A stretch of DNA of 64,000 nt, from positions 186,001-250,000 of the forward strand of contig NZ_PDNZ01000004.1 in the NCBI RefSeq assembly GCF_003182595.1, written 5' to 3'. The first letter of the stretch is position 1; each line of letters opens with the position of its first letter. Positions 30,814 to 40,431 of the stretch are shown here, piece after piece. This DNA comes from Prosthecochloris marina. Its GTDB lineage: Bacteria > Bacteroidota > Chlorobiia > Chlorobiales > Chlorobiaceae. The translations under genes were made by a program, and so were the position numbers. The notes beneath the pieces are model-generated. The model saw nothing but the letters and a program-made list of their open reading frames with translations, was not told where the DNA came from and ran no database searches.

Positions 30814-32481
30814 ATGACAATGAAAAAACATCTCATCACATATATTGTCTTTTTGCTGCTCTTTTCAGCAAGCATAAACATTGCGATTGCAGACACAACA
30901 TCGCAAAAAACCGACCTATCGCAACAGGCAGGCCTTATAGTTCCCGTAACAACTGAAACCGTTACAGATACTTTAGAAGCCGAGCCGGCTACTCCGCCAA
31001 AAATCGACGATAAGGATGTTATAAAGTTTTTTTCCGACTCACTGAAGCAACAAAGCGGATTTCCGGTCATTGTCAACAACAATGAAGTTTTTCGCCTACA
31101 CGGCAAAATCGCATCTATCGAACCAGAGCAAAGAGCCCAGAAAACATCAAAACTCCTGACAGAATTTTTCCGCTCGTCAACTCCGGTTGACTCGCTCATA
31201 ATCGTTGAGGGAGAAACGCTGACGGCAATCAGAACCCAAAAGGACATCATAGCAGCATTCAGCGAAGAAGATGCCATAGCTGAAAATATGTCAAGGCGTG
31301 AGCTTGCCGATTCAGCTCTTGCAAAAATCTCGAATCAGGCAGAAAAATTCAGGCAAGAAACCAGCGGACGAAATATAGCATTCAGCATCCTCAAATCTCT
31401 TCTGCTGTTAGTGGCACTGGGAGTTGTCTGGCATTATCTGCACAGCTTTTTTACCCTCATCGACGGATGGATACAAAAAATCAGGCTGCACAACACCTCC
31501 TCCAGCCCGAACAAGCTCATACAAATGCTTTCCCCCGACCATTTTGCATCGGGACTCGAATGGTTCAGTAAAATAACCGAGTTGTTTCTGAAAGTCCTTT
31601 TGATCTATGCTTACCTCACTACAATGCTGAGCTTCTTCCCCTGGACAGAGGACTTATCGACCAACCTGCTTGCATTCGTTCTGGAACCGGCAAAAAAATT
31701 ATCAAACGAATTTATCGCCCTGATTCCAAATGTTATTGCAATCATTATCCTGATTATCATTACCCGTTACCTCGGCAAGTTCAGCGATGTTTTCTTCAGA
31801 AACATCTCAAAAGGAGAGCTCAAGTTTGGTGATTTTGATGCCGAATGGGCGGAACCGACAAGAAAAATCGTCAAAATAATTCTCTACCTCTTGTTGGTAT
31901 TCCTGCTTTTTGCATCTTTGCCGTTAACTAACAACCGAACGATACTGGCGCTGTTCATAATTTTAGGTCTGACTGTTTCACTCAGCGCAGTGCCTGCATT
32001 CCAGAACATAATCGCCGGTATAATGCTCAATTATACTGGGTCTTTCAGAATCGGTGACAGGGTTAAATTCGGAGACATTACCGGTGACATCGTTTATAAA
32101 GGTCCTCTTGTAATCCGCATAAAAAATCTTTTGAATGAAATCATCCTCATACCAAACTCAACTGCATTTCGTTCAAAAATTATAAATTATACGGAATCAG
32201 TTCAAAAAAACGGGCACTTGTCACTTGAACTTGTACTTTATTTGAAAGAAAACTTAAAAACTGAAACACTTCGTGAGTTGGTAATTGACGCAGCATTGAG
32301 AACAGATGGTATCATGCTCGATCCGAAACCGTTGTTTTTAAGGGCTGAAACAAAGAACGGATTATTCGGCTATACGCTCAGGGTAAATACCAAGGAAGAG
32401 AAAAATCTGGAAACCGTCTATTCCAGACTTTTCCAGAATGTCCAGAACAAGCTGCAGGAAAACAATTACAATCTGTCCTGA
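30814..32481 (+). CDS. MscS-family mechanosensitive channel protein
   Basis: 555 residues. An N-terminal signal peptide (about 1-27, cleaved near IAIADT) precedes a periplasmic domain of about 160 residues, then about five membrane helices (starting near 185) and the MscS core. The pore-lining/beta segment is recognisable: VPAFQNIIAGIMLNYTGSFRIGDRVKFGDITGDIV, continuing to IPNSTAFRSKIINYTES. It probably opens under osmotic down-shock. A Fur-family gene follows closely on the same strand. Confidence 0.9.
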   Translation: MTMKKHLITYIVFLLLFSASINIAIADTTSQKTDLSQQAGLIVPVTTETVTDTLEAEPATPPKIDDKDVIKFFSDSLKQQSGFPVIVNNNEVFRLHGKIASIEPEQRAQKTSKLLTEFFRSSTPVDSLIIVEGETLTAIRTQKDIIAAFSEEDAIAENMSRRELADSALAKISNQAEKFRQETSGRNIAFSILKSLLLLVALGVVWHYLHSFFTLIDGWIQKIRLHNTSSSPNKLIQMLSPDHFASGLEWFSKITELFLKVLLIYAYLTTMLSFFPWTEDLSTNLLAFVLEPAKKLSNEFIALIPNVIAIIILIIITRYLGKFSDVFFRNISKGELKFGDFDAEWAEPTRKIVKIILYLLLVFLLFASLPLTNNRTILALFIILGLTVSLSAVPAFQNIIAGIMLNYTGSFRIGDRVKFGDITGDIVYKGPLVIRIKNLLNEIILIPNSTAFRSKIINYTESVQKNGHLSLELVLYLKENLKTETLRELVIDAALRTDGIMLDPKPLFLRAETKNGLFGYTLRVNTKEEKNLETVYSRLFQNVQNKLQENNYNLS

Positions 32482-32525
32482 ACGGATTGTCTCTCAACAG
32501 ACCCCTATCTAACCGAATCATACCA

Positions 32526-33044
32526 ATGGCCTTTTCAAAAAAAATTAAGAACAAAAAAAACCTTTCTCAGCTGGCGTTGCAGGCGGAAACCATTTTCAAA
32601 GAGTCAATGAAAGAAGAGGGATACCGATGCACTCGGGAAAGGTTGACTGTTTTACGCGAAATCTATGAATCCGATAGCCACCTTGATGCCGACGAAATAT
32701 TCGTGCGGCTGAAAAAAAAGGGGGTCAGTATATCCAGAGCGACAGTTTATCACACTCTTGACCTGCTGTTCAAATTTCACCTGGTCAACAAAATCGACCT
32801 TGGCCATAAACACACACATTACGAAAAGTCCTATGGGGTAGCCAACCATCTGCACATCATTTGTGAACAGTGTGACCGGGTCGTCGAAGTGCACAGTGAT
32901 GAGCTCAATAAACTCCTTGACAAGCTTTGTGAAAAAAACGGTTTTATGCTTGGCAGTTTCAGCCTCCAAGTCTTTGCAAAGTGCCGCGAAGAAATGGAAG
33001 ATCAGTGCTGCTCGAAATCCCTCAACAACACACGGAAACACTGA
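32526..33044 (+). CDS. Fur/PerR-family transcriptional regulator
   Basis: 172 residues from the ATG at 32526; a frame extending 39 bp upstream lacks family similarity. The winged-helix DNA-binding part has GYRCTRERLTVLREI and SRATVYHTLDLLFK; the dimerisation part has HLHIICEQCDRVVE with one CxxC zinc pair. The second Cys pair of many Fur proteins is not obvious, though CREEMEDQCC near the C-terminus could serve. It may be Fur, PerR or Zur; the sequence alone does not decide. It lies 44 bp after the MscS-family gene. Confidence 0.93.
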   Translation: MAFSKKIKNKKNLSQLALQAETIFKESMKEEGYRCTRERLTVLREIYESDSHLDADEIFVRLKKKGVSISRATVYHTLDLLFKFHLVNKIDLGHKHTHYEKSYGVANHLHIICEQCDRVVEVHSDELNKLLDKLCEKNGFMLGSFSLQVFAKCREEMEDQCCSKSLNNTRKH

Positions 33045-33191
33045 CGGTGATACCCTTTTGCCGTTTCTGTTTTTCAATACAGCTGTTCATGACTTAAAAG
33101 TAGATCACTCACGGTTCGACTGTCCCTTGACCTGTCTTTTGTCACTGTTTTTACGGAATAATTTGAAACGCTCGTGCTTTAGGGATTGATT

Positions 33192-34445
33192 ATGGATGTT
33201 TCCTTCTTTGCAGCCTTGATCGGCGGCATCATAGTTCTCGGTGTTCTCGGCGATTTTCTTTTCACCAAAACCAAGATACCGACTCCGGTTATTCTCATGT
33301 TTGCAGGGATAGTGCTTGGCCCTGCTACGCATATATTGAAAAGTGATATCTTTTTTGAAATCGCCCCGTACTTCGGAACCTTTGCACTTATCCTCATTCT
33401 TTTTGAAGGTGGACTGGATTTGGAGTTCGACCTGGTGATACGGCAGTTTTCGTCCGCTTTGCTGTTGGGGTTTCTTTCATTTACCGTAGGAGCAGCCGGC
33501 GTCACCTCCATCTGCCTCATTCTTTTTCAGATGGAAATGACCGATGCTCTTTTTTACGGGTTCATTTTTGGCGGTACAAGTCCGGCGGTTATTCTGCCGG
33601 TCCTGCCAAGATTGTCCATCACGAAAAACCTTAAAACCCTGCTCACGCTCGAAGCGGTCATCAGCGAGGTCCTTACAGTTATCTCTGTTATCATCTACAT
33701 CAAAATCCTCAAAGGAGGACAATACGAAGGAATCTCCATTCTCAACCATATCTTGGCAAGCATCGGAATATCGATTCTTCTCGCAGCTGTCAGCGGACTG
33801 GTATGGAGCCGTTTCATGGGATACTTCAGCAAGCAGAATCTCGCTTATATGCTTACCCTCGGTTTTATCCTTCTTCTCTACACTCTCACTGATTTTCTTG
33901 GCGGTGAAGGTGCGATAACCATTCTTGCTTTCGGCATCCTGCTCGGCAATAGTAAAATACTTGCGACGAAATCCCAATCTGTACTCCAAAAACTCAACAG
34001 CACTGTAAACATTGCCGATTTTGAAATCGATGAGGTTGTAAAAAAAATCAATGCTGAACTGACTTTTCTCGTACGAACCTTTTTCTTCGTATTTATCGGT
34101 CTGCTTGTTGACTTCACCTTCTTTACGCTGGATGTTCTTTTGATAGCTGTAGCTATTTTGACAATTTTCTTCATCAGCCGTATCGCCACGATCAACATTG
34201 TTCGCCCGCTTTCTCCATCTCTTAAGAGTGCACACATTTCCTCGACTTTGGGGCTCATCCCGAGGGGACTCGCAACCGCAGTCATGGCTTTCACTCTCCT
34301 GAACAGCGGTGTTTTCACTTCCAGCCAGCTCCTTTCGGTGGTTTTCGCGGTCATTCTGGCCAGTAATCTACTGATGTCGGTATTTGTCTATTACTATGAA
34401 AGCAGATGCAGACGTACTGCAAAGAATGAAGACGCAAGCAACTAA
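33192..34445 (+). CDS. CPA-family Na+(K+)/H+ antiporter
   Basis: About 417 residues, 12 or 13 predicted membrane helices. The N-terminus (DFLFTKTKIPTPVILMFAGIVLGP) and the FGGTSPAVILPVLP region match cation:proton antiporters of the NhaP/KefB type. It lacks the cytoplasmic TrkA-N domain of KefB, so it is closer to short NhaP-like proteins. It exchanges Na+ or K+ for protons across the inner membrane, useful in saline habitats. An ATG 6 nt upstream (33186) is an alternative start. Confidence 0.92.
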   Translation: MDVSFFAALIGGIIVLGVLGDFLFTKTKIPTPVILMFAGIVLGPATHILKSDIFFEIAPYFGTFALILILFEGGLDLEFDLVIRQFSSALLLGFLSFTVGAAGVTSICLILFQMEMTDALFYGFIFGGTSPAVILPVLPRLSITKNLKTLLTLEAVISEVLTVISVIIYIKILKGGQYEGISILNHILASIGISILLAAVSGLVWSRFMGYFSKQNLAYMLTLGFILLLYTLTDFLGGEGAITILAFGILLGNSKILATKSQSVLQKLNSTVNIADFEIDEVVKKINAELTFLVRTFFFVFIGLLVDFTFFTLDVLLIAVAILTIFFISRIATINIVRPLSPSLKSAHISSTLGLIPRGLATAVMAFTLLNSGVFTSSQLLSVVFAVILASNLLMSVFVYYYESRCRRTAKNEDASN

Positions 34446-34474
34446 AGCACAATATTCACCCCTGTTTGATGACC

Positions 34475-34801
34475 ATGCACTGGATATATTTGTTCATCGC
34501 CATCATCATGGAAGTTGCCGGAACAACTTCCATGAAGCTTTCAGAAGGATTCTCAAAACCATTACCATCGATTTCAATTTTTATTTTTTACGGCTTTAGC
34601 TTTACATTTCTCACGCTGGCCCTGAAGGCACTTCCTATAGGCATCACCTATGCAATCTGGGCTGCTGCAGGAACAGCACTGATAACTCTTGTCGGTATTA
34701 TATGGTTTGGTGAATCGTTGAACATGCTGAAAATACTTTCGCTACTTTTGATCATCATCGGTGTCGCAGGACTACATGTAAGCCGGGAATCCATGCTTTA
34801 G
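34475..34801 (+). CDS. Small multidrug resistance (SMR/EmrE-like) transporter
   Basis: 108 residues, four membrane helices. The essential Glu of TM1 is in IIMEVAGTTSMKLSEGF, aligned with EmrE Glu14. AIWAAAGTALITLVGI is the TM3 family motif. SMR proteins exchange cationic lipophilic compounds, guanidinium or polyamines for protons. Start chosen at the ATG before HWIY to match family length; an ATG and a TTG a few codons upstream are alternatives. 4 bp separate it from proB. Confidence 0.92.
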   Translation: MHWIYLFIAIIMEVAGTTSMKLSEGFSKPLPSISIFIFYGFSFTFLTLALKALPIGITYAIWAAAGTALITLVGIIWFGESLNMLKILSLLLIIIGVAGLHVSRESML

Positions 34802-34805
34802 TTTT

Positions 34806-35891
34806 ATGTCAGAACCTCTTTATCGCAAAGTTGTTGTCAAGGTAGGAACCAATGTCATCACCAACAACAAGGGTGAACTGGACCTGCAGATACTCGACCA
34901 ACTTGTATCACAGATCGCAGCACTGCGCAAACAGGGCGTTGAAGTACTGCTTGTTTCTTCCGGTGCCGTCGGTGCCGGCCGCTCTGTTGTCAAACTCCCA
35001 TCGAGTCTTTCTCCGGTTGCTTCACGGCAGGTGCTCTCTTCAACCGGGCAGATAAGACTTATCAATACATATGCCGAGCTTTTTGAACAACGCGGCCTGA
35101 ACATCGCACAAATCCTGGTAACGAAAAGTGATTTTCGCGACCGCCTTCATTACCTCAATATCAGAACCTGTCTTGCTTCACTTCTGGAACACGAGATTAT
35201 ACCGATCATCAATGAAAATGATGCCGTTTCCGTAACAGAGCTGATGTTCACGGACAACGATGAACTTTCGGGAATGATAGCCTCCATGATGCAGGTCGAT
35301 GCCTACATTATTCTGTCACATGTCGACGGCCTTTTCGACATGTCCCGAAAAGAAAATACCGCAAACCTCATCCATACCATCGACATTGCCACCGAACATT
35401 TTCATCAGTATATCAAGCCGGGAAAATCTGAATTCGGAAGAGGCGGCATGCTGACCAAATGCCACATTGCTCATAAGCTCGCTCGTTTCGGCATTACTGT
35501 CCATATCGCCAATGGACGTACTGCCGACATTCTTATCGACATCCTGAACAGCGAAGAAGTAGGAACACGGTTCATCGCTCAAAAACCGGTCTATGGGCGA
35601 AAACGCTGGATTGCTCACAGTGAAGGACTTGAAAAAGGGGCCGTCACCATCAATGCCGGAGCAGAAACCGCTTTACGTTCCCCAAAGCGTGCAAACAGTC
35701 TTCTTCCGGTAGGCATTGAATCGGTTATCGGAACTTTTTTCAAAGGGGATATTATCAAAATATGCTCCGAAAACGGGGAAGCCATTGGTTATGGCATGGC
35801 GCAATACAGTTCTGAAAAGACAAAAGAAATCCTCGGCAAAAAAGGAGAAAAACCTCTGATTCATTACGACTACCTCTACCTTATGTCTTGA
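34806..35891 (+). CDS. proB: Glutamate 5-kinase
   Basis: 361 residues. It phosphorylates glutamate at the gamma carboxyl, the first step of proline synthesis. The kinase domain (about 1-255) shows VVKVGTNVIT, LVSSGAVGAGR, NENDAVS and the FGRGGMLTKCHIA loop. A C-terminal PUA domain follows (about 275-355). The partner proA is 2.4 kb downstream on the same strand but separated by three minus-strand genes. Confidence 0.97.
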   Translation: MSEPLYRKVVVKVGTNVITNNKGELDLQILDQLVSQIAALRKQGVEVLLVSSGAVGAGRSVVKLPSSLSPVASRQVLSSTGQIRLINTYAELFEQRGLNIAQILVTKSDFRDRLHYLNIRTCLASLLEHEIIPIINENDAVSVTELMFTDNDELSGMIASMMQVDAYIILSHVDGLFDMSRKENTANLIHTIDIATEHFHQYIKPGKSEFGRGGMLTKCHIAHKLARFGITVHIANGRTADILIDILNSEEVGTRFIAQKPVYGRKRWIAHSEGLEKGAVTINAGAETALRSPKRANSLLPVGIESVIGTFFKGDIIKICSENGEAIGYGMAQYSSEKTKEILGKKGEKPLIHYDYLYLMS

Positions 35892-35907
35892 AATACAGGA
35901 AATTGCT

Positions 35908-36336
35908 TCAATTTCCTTCAGTCGCTTTGACAGTTATAGGCATCCCCTGAACACCGGCATAAAAGACAATGAGTTCCGCAGTTTCTTTCCCTTCGTTTTT
36001 TCCGTAATGCCATGTATCGACGACTTCGACAATCGGCTCTCCTGCTCGCAGATGAAGCACCTGACCTTTTTTTGTCGTAACCGTCAGTTCACCTTTCAGC
36101 ATAACACCTGCATTGATTACAGGATGTTTATGTAACGGCAGCTTCAGCCCGGGTGGAATCGCTATTCTGAGAATCGTCACTTCTGCAACACCTTCTGCAT
36201 ATGCGGGTAATGCACTGCCATTCCAGCTTTTACTGGTCTTTGCCAGCACATCCACCTTCACTGCAAGAGGTTCTTTCGCATAAACCTGCCCGGCAAACAA
36301 AAGCATCGAGCAAACCAAACAGAACAACTTATTCAT
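35908..36336 (-). CDS. Secreted cupin-domain protein
   Basis: 142 residues. A signal peptide (about 1-20, cleavage after VYA) directs it to the periplasm. A single cupin barrel: the first metal motif is PGLKLPLHKHPVINAGVMLKGEL, and the second is weaker around DTWHYGKNEG. Ligand or reaction unknown. It directly follows the rhodanese gene (3 bp), so probably one transcript. Confidence 0.8.
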   Translation of the reverse strand: MNKLFCLVCSMLLFAGQVYAKEPLAVKVDVLAKTSKSWNGSALPAYAEGVAEVTILRIAIPPGLKLPLHKHPVINAGVMLKGELTVTTKKGQVLHLRAGEPIVEVVDTWHYGKNEGKETAELIVFYAGVQGMPITVKATEGN

Positions 36337-36339
36337 GCT

Positions 36340-36750
36340 TCATTCCTCACTGTCCGGTACGTTACAACCACAAGCAACAGCCCCTCCATTTTCTCTACAA
36401 CCTTCAGTAATATAACAGTCACGCTTCCACCAGTCCAGACCTCCGATCAGCTCTTTTACCCTGAATCCAAGCTTAACCATGTTCAGGGCCCCCTTTGTAG
36501 AAGCATTACAACCAATGCCATCACAGTAAACAACAAACAGTGCTGTTTTATCCAGCTGCTTCGTTGTCTCTTCGCTCATTTTTCGATGAGGAAGATTGAT
36601 GGCCTTCGGGATATGTTCCTGTCGATAGGATTCCGGTGAACGTGCATCGATGACGATGATGTTTTCCCCGGCATCCATCGCTGTCTTGAGATCCCAGGAA
36701 TCTGTCTCAAACGCAAGCTTATCGCTGTAATGCTGTAGCTGTTTATCCAT
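36340..36750 (-). CDS. Rhodanese-domain protein
   Basis: 136 residues, cytoplasmic. IVIDARSPESYRQEHIPKAINLPH is the N-terminal rhodanese signature. The active-site Cys lies in VVYCDGIGCNAST, a CDGIGC loop in place of the usual CRxGxR. The GFRVKELIGGLDWWKR end is typical. A C-terminal tail carries CGCN, giving extra Cys. It may move sulfane sulfur, which is plentiful in a sulfide oxidiser; the exact role is unknown. It lies between the double-hotdog and cupin genes. Confidence 0.87.
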   Translation of the reverse strand: MDKQLQHYSDKLAFETDSWDLKTAMDAGENIIVIDARSPESYRQEHIPKAINLPHRKMSEETTKQLDKTALFVVYCDGIGCNASTKGALNMVKLGFRVKELIGGLDWWKRDCYITEGCRENGGAVACGCNVPDSEE

Positions 36751-36780
36751 GACATTATATTGTTTACGAACAAGAATTAA

Positions 36781-37635
36781 CTATGCTGTTTTGGAACATG
36801 ATAACCTCAGCAACATCGAACCAAACAGTTTACCATCGTTATTCTCGGCTTTGCAGGCAAAAACATGATCACCACCCTCCAGGCCGGAATACGTCACTAT
36901 CATATTTACCACTTCTCCTGCAAAAGCGAAATTATATGCTTGTACCTCTGCCGCAACAACCGTGTATCTTATGCCCGGTTCACCAATAACTTTAGACAAC
37001 AGTTTTCCTGCGGTCCTACTGAGCGAGTGCATTAAAATTGCGACCGGAATACAAGGAAACGAACAGAAATGCCCATTGCATTCTTCCGGTTTTAGTGGAC
37101 CAAGTCTTGCGCTTATTGTGTTGTCCGAATACCGAACGTCATTGAGAGGAATCTGTTTTTTATACGGATTGTTCGAAGGATTACACTCGAATTCCTGTTT
37201 TTTTATATGAAACAACTTTGCAAACAGCGGAACACTCATAATGTGATAATGCGTTTCCAGCTCATATAACGGGTCACCTTGAGTGGTCATCAACGTGGCA
37301 GATATGGTACCATACCTTTTATCAAAAAACAATATTTTCGCTGTTCCGCTAAAAGCCCCTTTACCGACTTCCCCTCCCTTAGCGACATTTTTCAAAACCG
37401 CACTGGAAGCGACATAATAATGTTTTTCCTTTTTCGGATTCGACCACGCCAGTGCACACGCCCCCAATACCGCCAAATGTCTTCCAACTTCAGCTGCCGC
37501 AATTTCTCCAACCTCGTTGTCCATCGGTTGTTCAGCAACAAATTCTGCAGTTGCCCCATCATCTGAAACCCTTAAATTTTCCAGAGCATAATACGGTGCT
37601 GTCACACCTATATTAACGGTAATAGCATCAACCAT
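36781..37635 (-). CDS. Double-hotdog-like protein of unknown function
   Basis: 284 residues with two similar halves. The first half has GEIAAAEVGRHLAVLGACALAW, the long central-helix pattern of hotdog thioesterases and dehydratases. The second half has FPCIPVAILMHSLSRTAGKLL followed by a beta-rich segment. No catalytic signature is certain. It may act on acyl thioesters. It lies 30 bp upstream of the rhodanese gene. Function not assigned. Confidence 0.6.
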   Translation of the reverse strand: MVDAITVNIGVTAPYYALENLRVSDDGATAEFVAEQPMDNEVGEIAAAEVGRHLAVLGACALAWSNPKKEKHYYVASSAVLKNVAKGGEVGKGAFSGTAKILFFDKRYGTISATLMTTQGDPLYELETHYHIMSVPLFAKLFHIKKQEFECNPSNNPYKKQIPLNDVRYSDNTISARLGPLKPEECNGHFCSFPCIPVAILMHSLSRTAGKLLSKVIGEPGIRYTVVAAEVQAYNFAFAGEVVNMIVTYSGLEGGDHVFACKAENNDGKLFGSMLLRLSCSKTA

Positions 37636-38253
37636 TTACAGTTTTTTTTCTTTTTTAATCAAAAGACGCCAGAGCGTGGATCTTTTCTTTTTTGATTCGG
37701 GAAAAAACAACAAGTACGGCACAGAAAGGCCGGGAAAAATACGATGCACATCCAAAAGGCTCTGCGAGACCAATAACAGTTGAAAATCGGCTACACCGTC
37801 ATTATTGCCGGAAAAAAGGGGCATGGGAGAAAGCCTGACGCATTGATACGCGAGCTTTTTAATATATCGAAGTTAACTATAATTAAAAAAGAGAAATAGC
37901 AGACCACATAACCTGACCATCAGTTACAGACAACTCAATGGGTCGAGGAATGGAGCAAAAACCAAACGAGTATGAAGATCCCCCGATAATTTCGAAGAAC
38001 ACCCCTTCTATGAATTTTGATTAAACATAAACAACATAATATAACGGCAGTGATGATGCCCGATACGTATATTCACGAATAAGACACAGTATCATCAAGA
38101 ATACGGAGAAAGAGACTCGAATGCCTGGTTTTTTTGTTACATTCGGAAAAGCCGACTGATACGAACAGGAGCATTCGAAAACCTCTTTTCATCATGATAC
38201 AAACGGGGCGTGTCAATACCTGATCGTATCATGAATTTTTCACACTCTGAAGT
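37636..38253. other. 618-bp region upstream of proA
   Basis: A 62-codon minus-strand frame (37636-37824) ends exactly where the double-hotdog gene begins but has no recognisable feature and was not accepted. The remainder is AT-rich, should hold promoters for both directions, and shows no clear site. Confidence 0.45.
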
Positions 38254-39507
38254 ATGAAAGACACAATTCACAACAACCTGCAACAGGTTCGTCAAGCAAG
38301 CAGAAAACTCTGTACTCTTTCGGACGACGCTATCAAGAACATACTGAACGGCCTGGCAGACAGAATACCTGGAAAAAGTCAAGCAATCCTCGAGGCAAAT
38401 AAAAATGACCTCGACAGGATGAATCCTGACGACCCAAAATATGACAGGCTTCTCCTGAACCCGTCGCGCCTCGAAGCGATCGCAAACGACATTCGCAACG
38501 TTGCGGCTCTGCCTTCTCCGATAGGCAGGATCCTCGAAAAAAGAACATTGCCGAATAGTCTGCAGCTGAAAAAAACAACCGTTCCTCTCGGCGTCATAGG
38601 CATTATTTATGAATCGAGGCCGAATGTGACGTTCGATGTTTTTTCACTCTGCCTGAAATCAGGCAACGCAACTGTTTTAAAAGGTGGCAGTGATGCAATG
38701 TACTCGAACATTGCGATTGTCGAGCTTATCCATGATGTTCTTGAAAAGCATGATATTAACCCAGACACACTCTACCTCCTGCCTGCCGAGCGTGAAGCAG
38801 CGGAAATCATGCTTAACGCCGTCGGCTACATCGACGTGATCATTCCAAGAGGAAGCCAACAACTGATCGATTTTGCGCGAAAAAAATCCACAGTTCCGGT
38901 CATTGAAACCGGCGCAGGCATCGTACATACTTACTTTGATAAAAGCGGTGACCCTCAGATGGCAAAAGAGATCGTTTTCAATGCAAAAACCAGAAGGCCA
39001 AGTGTCTGTAATGCCCTGGATACGTTTATCATTCACCGGGAACGGCTTGACGATCTAGCCTTTATTACAGAGCCGCTTGCCGAGAAAAAGGTAATCATAT
39101 TCGCCGACGGGGACGCTTACCCTGCATTGCTGGGACGCTACCCTTCCGAACTTCTGCAAAAAGCGGAAGCAACTCATTTCGGCACCGAATTCCTCTCTTT
39201 GAAAATGTCTGTAAAAACAGTTGACGACCTCGATGAAGCAGTGGATCATATCAACCGGTACAGCTCGATGCATAGCGAAGCGGTCATTGCATCTGATCCC
39301 GCGGTTACAGAGGAATTTCTCAAGCGGGTCGATGCTGCGGTAGTCTATGCCAATACATCGACAGCCTTCACCGATGGAGCACAGTTCGGCCTCGGTGCCG
39401 AGATAGGAATAAGCACCCAGAAGCTCCATGCACGAGGTCCAATGGCACTGCAGGAACTGACAAGCTACAAATGGGTGATCGAAGGAGAAGGACAGATAAG
39501 GCCATAA
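38254..39507 (+). CDS. proA: Gamma-glutamyl phosphate reductase
   Basis: 417 residues. It reduces gamma-glutamyl phosphate to glutamate semialdehyde, the second proline step after ProB. Aldehyde-dehydrogenase fold: [16 protein letters not shown] near 110, [13 protein letters not shown], and the catalytic Cys in [11 protein letters not shown] (about 253). The C-terminal [18 protein letters not shown] is family-specific. Confidence 0.97.
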   Translation: MKDTIHNNLQQVRQASRKLCTLSDDAIKNILNGLADRIPGKSQAILEANKNDLDRMNPDDPKYDRLLLNPSRLEAIANDIRNVAALPSPIGRILEKRTLPNSLQLKKTTVPLGVIGIIYESRPNVTFDVFSLCLKSGNATVLKGGSDAMYSNIAIVELIHDVLEKHDINPDTLYLLPAEREAAEIMLNAVGYIDVIIPRGSQQLIDFARKKSTVPVIETGAGIVHTYFDKSGDPQMAKEIVFNAKTRRPSVCNALDTFIIHRERLDDLAFITEPLAEKKVIIFADGDAYPALLGRYPSELLQKAEATHFGTEFLSLKMSVKTVDDLDEAVDHINRYSSMHSEAVIASDPAVTEEFLKRVDAAVVYANTSTAFTDGAQFGLGAEIGISTQKLHARGPMALQELTSYKWVIEGEGQIRP

Positions 39508-39603
39508 TAACTTTATTGATGCACCGAACCATTGAATCAGCGAATAATTATATATCATTGTGGTTCGACGCAACAACGAAAAAACCGATCAACTGCTTTT
39601 TAG

Positions 39604-40290
39604 ATGCTTGAAGCCAGAAACATTTATAAATCATACACTCTTCCCGGACAGAAAAGTATAGAGATTCTCCGAGGTATCGATTTGAAAGTAGGCGAAGGTG
39701 AAATGGTAACGGTTGTCGGTGCTTCAGGAAGCGGAAAAACCACATTGCTCAACATACTCGGCACACTCGATACCCCCGATAGTGGTGAAATCATTTTCAA
39801 GGGAGAAACCGTCTTTCGTGAAAAACGCTACACGCTTTCACAGAAAGCTCTCGCTGGTTTCAGAAATAGAAAAATCGGTTTCGTTTTTCAGTTTCACCAT
39901 CTGCTTTCCGATTTTTCCGCTGTTGAAAATGTTGCCATGGCAGAGTTCATAGCAACGGGGAAACTCAATCCTGCAAAGGAAAAAGCATCTAACCTACTAG
40001 CAAAACTTGGTCTCGCCAACCGCCTGAATCACCTTCCGGCTGAACTTTCAGGCGGGGAACAGCAGCGGGTAGCGATTGCCCGTGCCATGATGAACTCACC
40101 GATGATGATTCTGGCAGATGAACCAAGTGGCAATCTCGACAGCAAAAACAGTTCCATACTTTACGATCTCATGGCAAGCATCGGCAAAGAACATCGAACC
40201 GCATTCATCATCGTTACCCACAACGAAGAGTATGCCCTTACGGCCGACCGGTGTTTACGCATGGAGGATGGCACACTACACCATAATTAA
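39604..40290 (+). CDS. ABC transporter ATP-binding protein (LolD/MacB type)
   Basis: 228 residues, ATPase only. Walker [10 protein letters not shown], signature [14 protein letters not shown], Walker [13 protein letters not shown] and the H-loop VTHNEE are intact. The LDTPDSGEI and FQFHHLL segments are those of the LolD/MacB/FtsE branch, often LolD, which powers lipoprotein release from the inner membrane. No permease gene is adjacent, so the partner must be elsewhere. Confidence 0.93.
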   Translation: MLEARNIYKSYTLPGQKSIEILRGIDLKVGEGEMVTVVGASGSGKTTLLNILGTLDTPDSGEIIFKGETVFREKRYTLSQKALAGFRNRKIGFVFQFHHLLSDFSAVENVAMAEFIATGKLNPAKEKASNLLAKLGLANRLNHLPAELSGGEQQRVAIARAMMNSPMMILADEPSGNLDSKNSSILYDLMASIGKEHRTAFIIVTHNEEYALTADRCLRMEDGTLHHN

Positions 40291-40431
40291 TATGTCGAGC
40301 CGTTGAATTCTACAATCTTCAAAGCTTTTCAGACAGTCAACGAAGAAACAATACAGCATTTTTTATCATTCGGTTGCGTATATTATTAGCTTGGTTCTTC
40401 AGGCTCGAACACTTCAGCCCCAAAGCACTTC

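Noticed and set aside
37636..37824. 62-codon minus-strand frame abutting the double-hotdog gene
   Set aside because: Only its adjacency supports it; no domain, no hydrophobic pattern and no ribosome binding site.
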